DNA of 64,000 nucleotides, taken from contig CBDCTQ010000035.1 of NCBI GenBank assembly GCA_965222105.1, positions 6,283-70,282 on the forward strand. Reading direction: 5' to 3'. Under the pieces are notes generated by a model. That model saw only the letters and a program-made list of their open reading frames with translations, searched no databases and was not told the DNA's origin. Each line of letters opens with the position of its first letter. Position 1 is the stretch's first letter. The position numbers and the translations under genes are program-made. Positions 61,724 to 64,000 of the stretch are shown here, piece by piece. The stretch comes from CALGLS01 sp965222105 (lineage in GTDB: Bacteria; Bacteroidota; Bacteroidia; Chitinophagales; Saprospiraceae).

Positions 61724-61889
61724 CTATTCTTTCACGATTTTCTTTGTTATCATTCGAGTTCCATTCTTAATCTGAGCAAAATATATTCCGTCACTTAATT
61801 CTCGTAAATCCAAATCAGCCCTTTGGAAATGGTCTTTGGATTTCTTTATCAACTTGCCGTTAGCATCGTAAATCAATATTTCATTAAAT
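61724..61889 (-). pseudogene. orphan T9SS sorting-domain fragment
   Basis: The minus strand encodes ILIYDANGKLIKKS...DLDLRELSDGIYFAQIKNGTRMITKKIV and then a stop at 61724-61726. This is the end of a T9SS type A sorting domain with no protein in front of it. It is the cut-off 3' tail of a secreted-protein gene. Confidence 0.7.
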
Positions 61890-61891
61890 GA

Positions 61892-62452
61892 TTAATCGTG
61901 TGCTATAACTCCATCAATGGTTTTTATTACATCGAATTCTTTATTTCTTTTCATCTTTATAAGATATAAAAAGAACGATGAAGATTCATAGTTTTCTATT
62001 TTACAAAAAATACAAAATTCATTTTCCTTTGCAGTTGTTATTAGTGGTGAGAAGTAAATCAAGTCTCCATTCCAATAATTTTTATTATCAACATTTTTCA
62101 ATACTATTAATTCATGTTCATACGGAATTTGGGGAACGGTTACTCTTTTTAGAATTAATGAATCTGATAGCATTTTTTTGCATAGGCTACTGTATTTCTC
62201 CATTGCGTGGGTGGCCGGAATAAATTTCGACATTTCTACTCGTGGATGAATCCATATTTTTGGAGGCCATTTTTTTTTCTCATTGTGCATGTAATTTTTC
62301 CTAATTATACACTCTGTGGCGTTTTCGACTAGCATCTCATTATATTTTGAGTTACTTTTCCAGGCATTGCATGAAAGGATAAAAAGTACAAGAGCCGTTA
62401 AGACAACTACCCCTGTATTCAATGTTATAATTTTATTAAATATATTATTCAC
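61892..62452 (-). CDS. hypothetical lipoprotein
   Basis: The 186-aa protein has an N-terminal helix and lipobox (NTGVVVLTALVLFILSCNAWK). The mature part is mixed alpha/beta with a CIFCKIENY cluster and no recognised domain. Its stop lies 2 bases from the orphan T9SS fragment, so an insertion or deletion may have brought them together. It is AT-rich compared with its neighbours to the left. Confidence 0.55.
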   Translation of the reverse strand: MNNIFNKIITLNTGVVVLTALVLFILSCNAWKSNSKYNEMLVENATECIIRKNYMHNEKKKWPPKIWIHPRVEMSKFIPATHAMEKYSSLCKKMLSDSLILKRVTVPQIPYEHELIVLKNVDNKNYWNGDLIYFSPLITTAKENEFCIFCKIENYESSSFFLYLIKMKRNKEFDVIKTIDGVIAHD

Positions 62453-62641
62453 ATCCTAAGTTTGAAGAAATTAGAGATGACAGACTGATAAGTTGGTCTA
62501 ACTCAGGTTGAGCCTAAAGTTAGGGTGTTCCTCCTGCCTATATATTCAAGCAACACTTTTTAGCCCGCTTGTGGAAAAGTTATAACGTGGCATGTAACCG
62601 CACGTTACCCTTCGAGCTACGTTTCTACATGATGTGCATCT
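62453..62641. other. intergenic region
   Basis: No gene or repeat of note is visible in this short stretch. Confidence 0.3.
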
Positions 62642-62923
62642 TCACACCGTAAAATGCTTATTATACCGCGGCCTAATAACCTGGATATAACTCGCCTCGT
62701 ACTGCAGACTACACTGCACCACCGCATACCCATCAAACTCCTTCCCGTCCCACTTATGCCAGTAAAGGCGGTTTCGCAGATCAGTCGTCCCACCCACATA
62801 CACAATCCGGCCCTTGAAGAAAAGAAAATAGATGCACTCCCCTTCAGGCACCGTCGCTGTAACCGGTTGTTTTTCCAAACGCAGAGGATCCACAGGTAGA
62901 ATATTAAATAAGCACAATTGCAT
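62642..62923 (-). CDS. GIY-YIG domain protein
   Basis: The 93-aa protein is a near-minimal GIY-YIG nuclease domain. It contains CIYFLFFKGRIVYVGGTTDLRNRLYWHKWDGKEFDGYAVV, with the variant motif 'IYF...VYVGG' in place of GIY...YIG, then EASYIQVIRPRYNKHF holding the catalytic Glu and final Asn. Single-domain GIY-YIG proteins are common on plasmids and in UvrC- or homing-endonuclease-like contexts; the target here is unknown. It reads away from parA. Confidence 0.8.
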   Translation of the reverse strand: MQLCLFNILPVDPLRLEKQPVTATVPEGECIYFLFFKGRIVYVGGTTDLRNRLYWHKWDGKEFDGYAVVQCSLQYEASYIQVIRPRYNKHFTV

Positions 62924-63697
62924 GCAGCAAATATAAGAAACTTTCTTTAAATAACGAAATCGTTATTTCGTTAAATCGTTAATTTTTTTATTCCCTCCCC
63001 CACCCTATCGTTGCATCCCAATTGTAGCTTGCTGAAGACAAGAGCCATTCGTGCGCTCTGTGTAGCATTTCTGTTCCTCTTGTGTGACTTCCTGCTACCA
63101 AGAAAATTGCAAAGAGCAGCACGGAACACTCATAGAGATTCGCGGAGTATTATACTCACACCGAAGTCAATCAAGTGGTCACTCGATGGAGTATCCTGCG
63201 GTGATTGCACCAATCGCTAGTGCTCCAACGTTATCTGTGGTACTCAGTGATCCTCTGCGGAATTAAAAATTACACAACGCTACATCGAGAAGACACAGAG
63301 GCTCACCGAGTAAATATGCCCGCTCCTCATTTAAATAACGATTTAACGAAATCGTTAATACTGGCAACTGTATTGCCGACGACTCCATGCCTTCAAACAC
63401 TGTAAGGTCTCAAAACGACCCCTACCCCACTCGCAAAATATGAAATGCCTTTCGTACTCTGTGCATAATTAACGAATTAACGATTTCGTCAACACTCACA
63501 ATTACATTCCCCCACAAACAAGCAGACTTAAAATGTATCACCGCCATATAACTTCCAGCAGTATGCATAACTTCCAGCAGTATGCATAACCTTCTGCCAA
63601 AAATAATTTTATAGTCCAGGGAACACCATCCCGACTATTTTCCTAATTTCGCGTCACAGAGATTTAACTCTTTCGTTATTTCGTTAAAACGTTAAAC
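62924..63697. other. parA upstream region with centromere-like repeats
   Basis: No gene is supported. The region holds palindromic repeats with AACG arms around AAAT: ATAACG-AAAT-CGTTAT (62951-62966), TTAACG-AAAT-CGTTAA (63343-63358) and TTAACG-ATTT-CGTCAA (63477-63492). Further CGTTATTTCGTT-like sequence lies just before the parA ATG (63672-63695). A 19-bp tandem repeat (ACTTCCAGCAGTATGCATA twice, 63551-63588) lies between. Position suggests a partition centromere or ParA operator. Confidence 0.6.
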
Positions 63698-64000
63698 ATG
63701 ATACTGGGAATCATCAAACAGAAGGGAGGCGTAGGTGCTTCAACACTCGCCCGTACCATCGCCGTCAATTATGCCGATGCTGACTGGAACGTGAAAATTG
63801 CCGACATGGACACCAAGCAGGCCACCAGCACAAAGTGGAACGCCAGAAGAATTCAAAACGAATTCAAACCCTCCATCTCCGTCGAACAGTTCGAAACCGT
63901 CAAGCAGGCAAAAAGGCAGGCCCGAAATTACGACCTGCTCATCTTCGACGGTGCCCCACACTCCAGCAAACAAACATTGGAGATTGCAAAAGTGGCCGAC
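63698..64000 (+). CDS. parA: ParA-type partition ATPase (partial, runs off the window)
   Basis: The first 101 codons are present. They read MILGIIKQKGGVGASTLARTIAVNYADADWNVKIADMDTKQATSTKWNARR, with the ParA deviant Walker A near the N-terminus. It is KGGVGAST, keeping the signature lysine (KGG) but with Ala where the P-loop lysine normally stands (GKT/S). The DMDTKQ motif and the switch II-like YDLLIFDGAPHSS are as expected. ParA ATPases move plasmid copies along the nucleoid with ParB and a centromere; the repeats upstream may be that site. Its partner gene would lie beyond the window. Confidence 0.85.
   Translation, partial: MILGIIKQKGGVGASTLARTIAVNYADADWNVKIADMDTKQATSTKWNARRIQNEFKPSISVEQFETVKQAKRQARNYDLLIFDGAPHSSKQTLEIAKVAD

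Noticed and set aside
1..64000. tRNA or rRNA genes
   Set aside because: I found no cloverleaf or conserved rRNA sequence on either strand; a tRNAscan-SE run would settle it.

Overview
The window looks like accessory DNA from a Bacteroidota bacterium, most likely a gliding or filamentous Saprospiria relative. The evidence is: T9SS type A C-terminal sorting domains on several secreted proteins, promoter -7 boxes of the TAnnTTTG type, a VirE_N-type primase fused to a helicase, and Rep_3 initiators. The right third (about 48-64 kb) is a plasmid backbone: two Rep_3 replicons with iterons, a primase-helicase, a tyrosine recombinase and the start of parA. The rest is a dense mosaic of mobile elements and cargo, so the window is probably a plasmid or an integrated plasmid-like island.

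Layout. 0.3-8 kb: two tandem paralogous beta-propeller/T9SS genes. The first is broken by an ORF-less group II intron and by an IS4-like element; the second is intact. 8-14.3 kb: a run of RNA hairpins, then a 1693-aa family 8 polysaccharide lyase with a beta-helix region, then a decayed relative of the propeller genes. 14.4-16.3 kb: a frameshifted KilA-N gene and a small tyrosine recombinase. 16.6-19.1 kb: an IS5-like element carrying a second copy of the IS4-like element inside its transposase. 19.2-25 kb: a remnant defence island with an NdpA-like plus membrane-protein gene pair, a truncated Shedu-like nuclease, a solo istB, a ParD/ParE-like module and small passenger genes ending at a 38-bp Tn3-type repeat. 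25.6-26.7 kb: a second IS5-like element. 26.7-34 kb: a GC-rich foreign block with a VWD protein, a multicopper oxidase and a second VWD protein. Both VWD genes end in an almost identical DUF1508 cassette, followed by a Cys-rich small protein. 34.9-41.1 kb: a complete Tn3-family transposon with tnpA, tnpR and two envelope-protein passengers. 41.7-44.2 kb: a PstI/BsuBI-like type II restriction-modification pair. 44.3-48.2 kb: a four-gene operon of envelope proteins.

Plasmid part. rep1 is intact and sits beside five 22/30-bp-spaced iterons. rep2 is dead: a 133-bp MITE with a 9-bp target duplication and a frameshift break it, but its five 23-bp iterons and inverted-repeat operator remain. Downstream come a third IS4-like copy, the primase-helicase, a tyrosine recombinase fused to a P-loop ATPase with C-terminal membrane helices, paired small envelope proteins, a YdjM-like membrane hydrolase, a GIY-YIG protein and parA preceded by AACG-AAAT-CGTT repeats.

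The least ordinary items are the ORF-less intron with a complete domain V, the NdpA/membrane pair, the recombinase-ATPase-membrane fusion, the MITE in rep2, and the VWD/multicopper oxidase/DUF1508 block. All assignments come from reading sequence and recalled family motifs; no database search was run.
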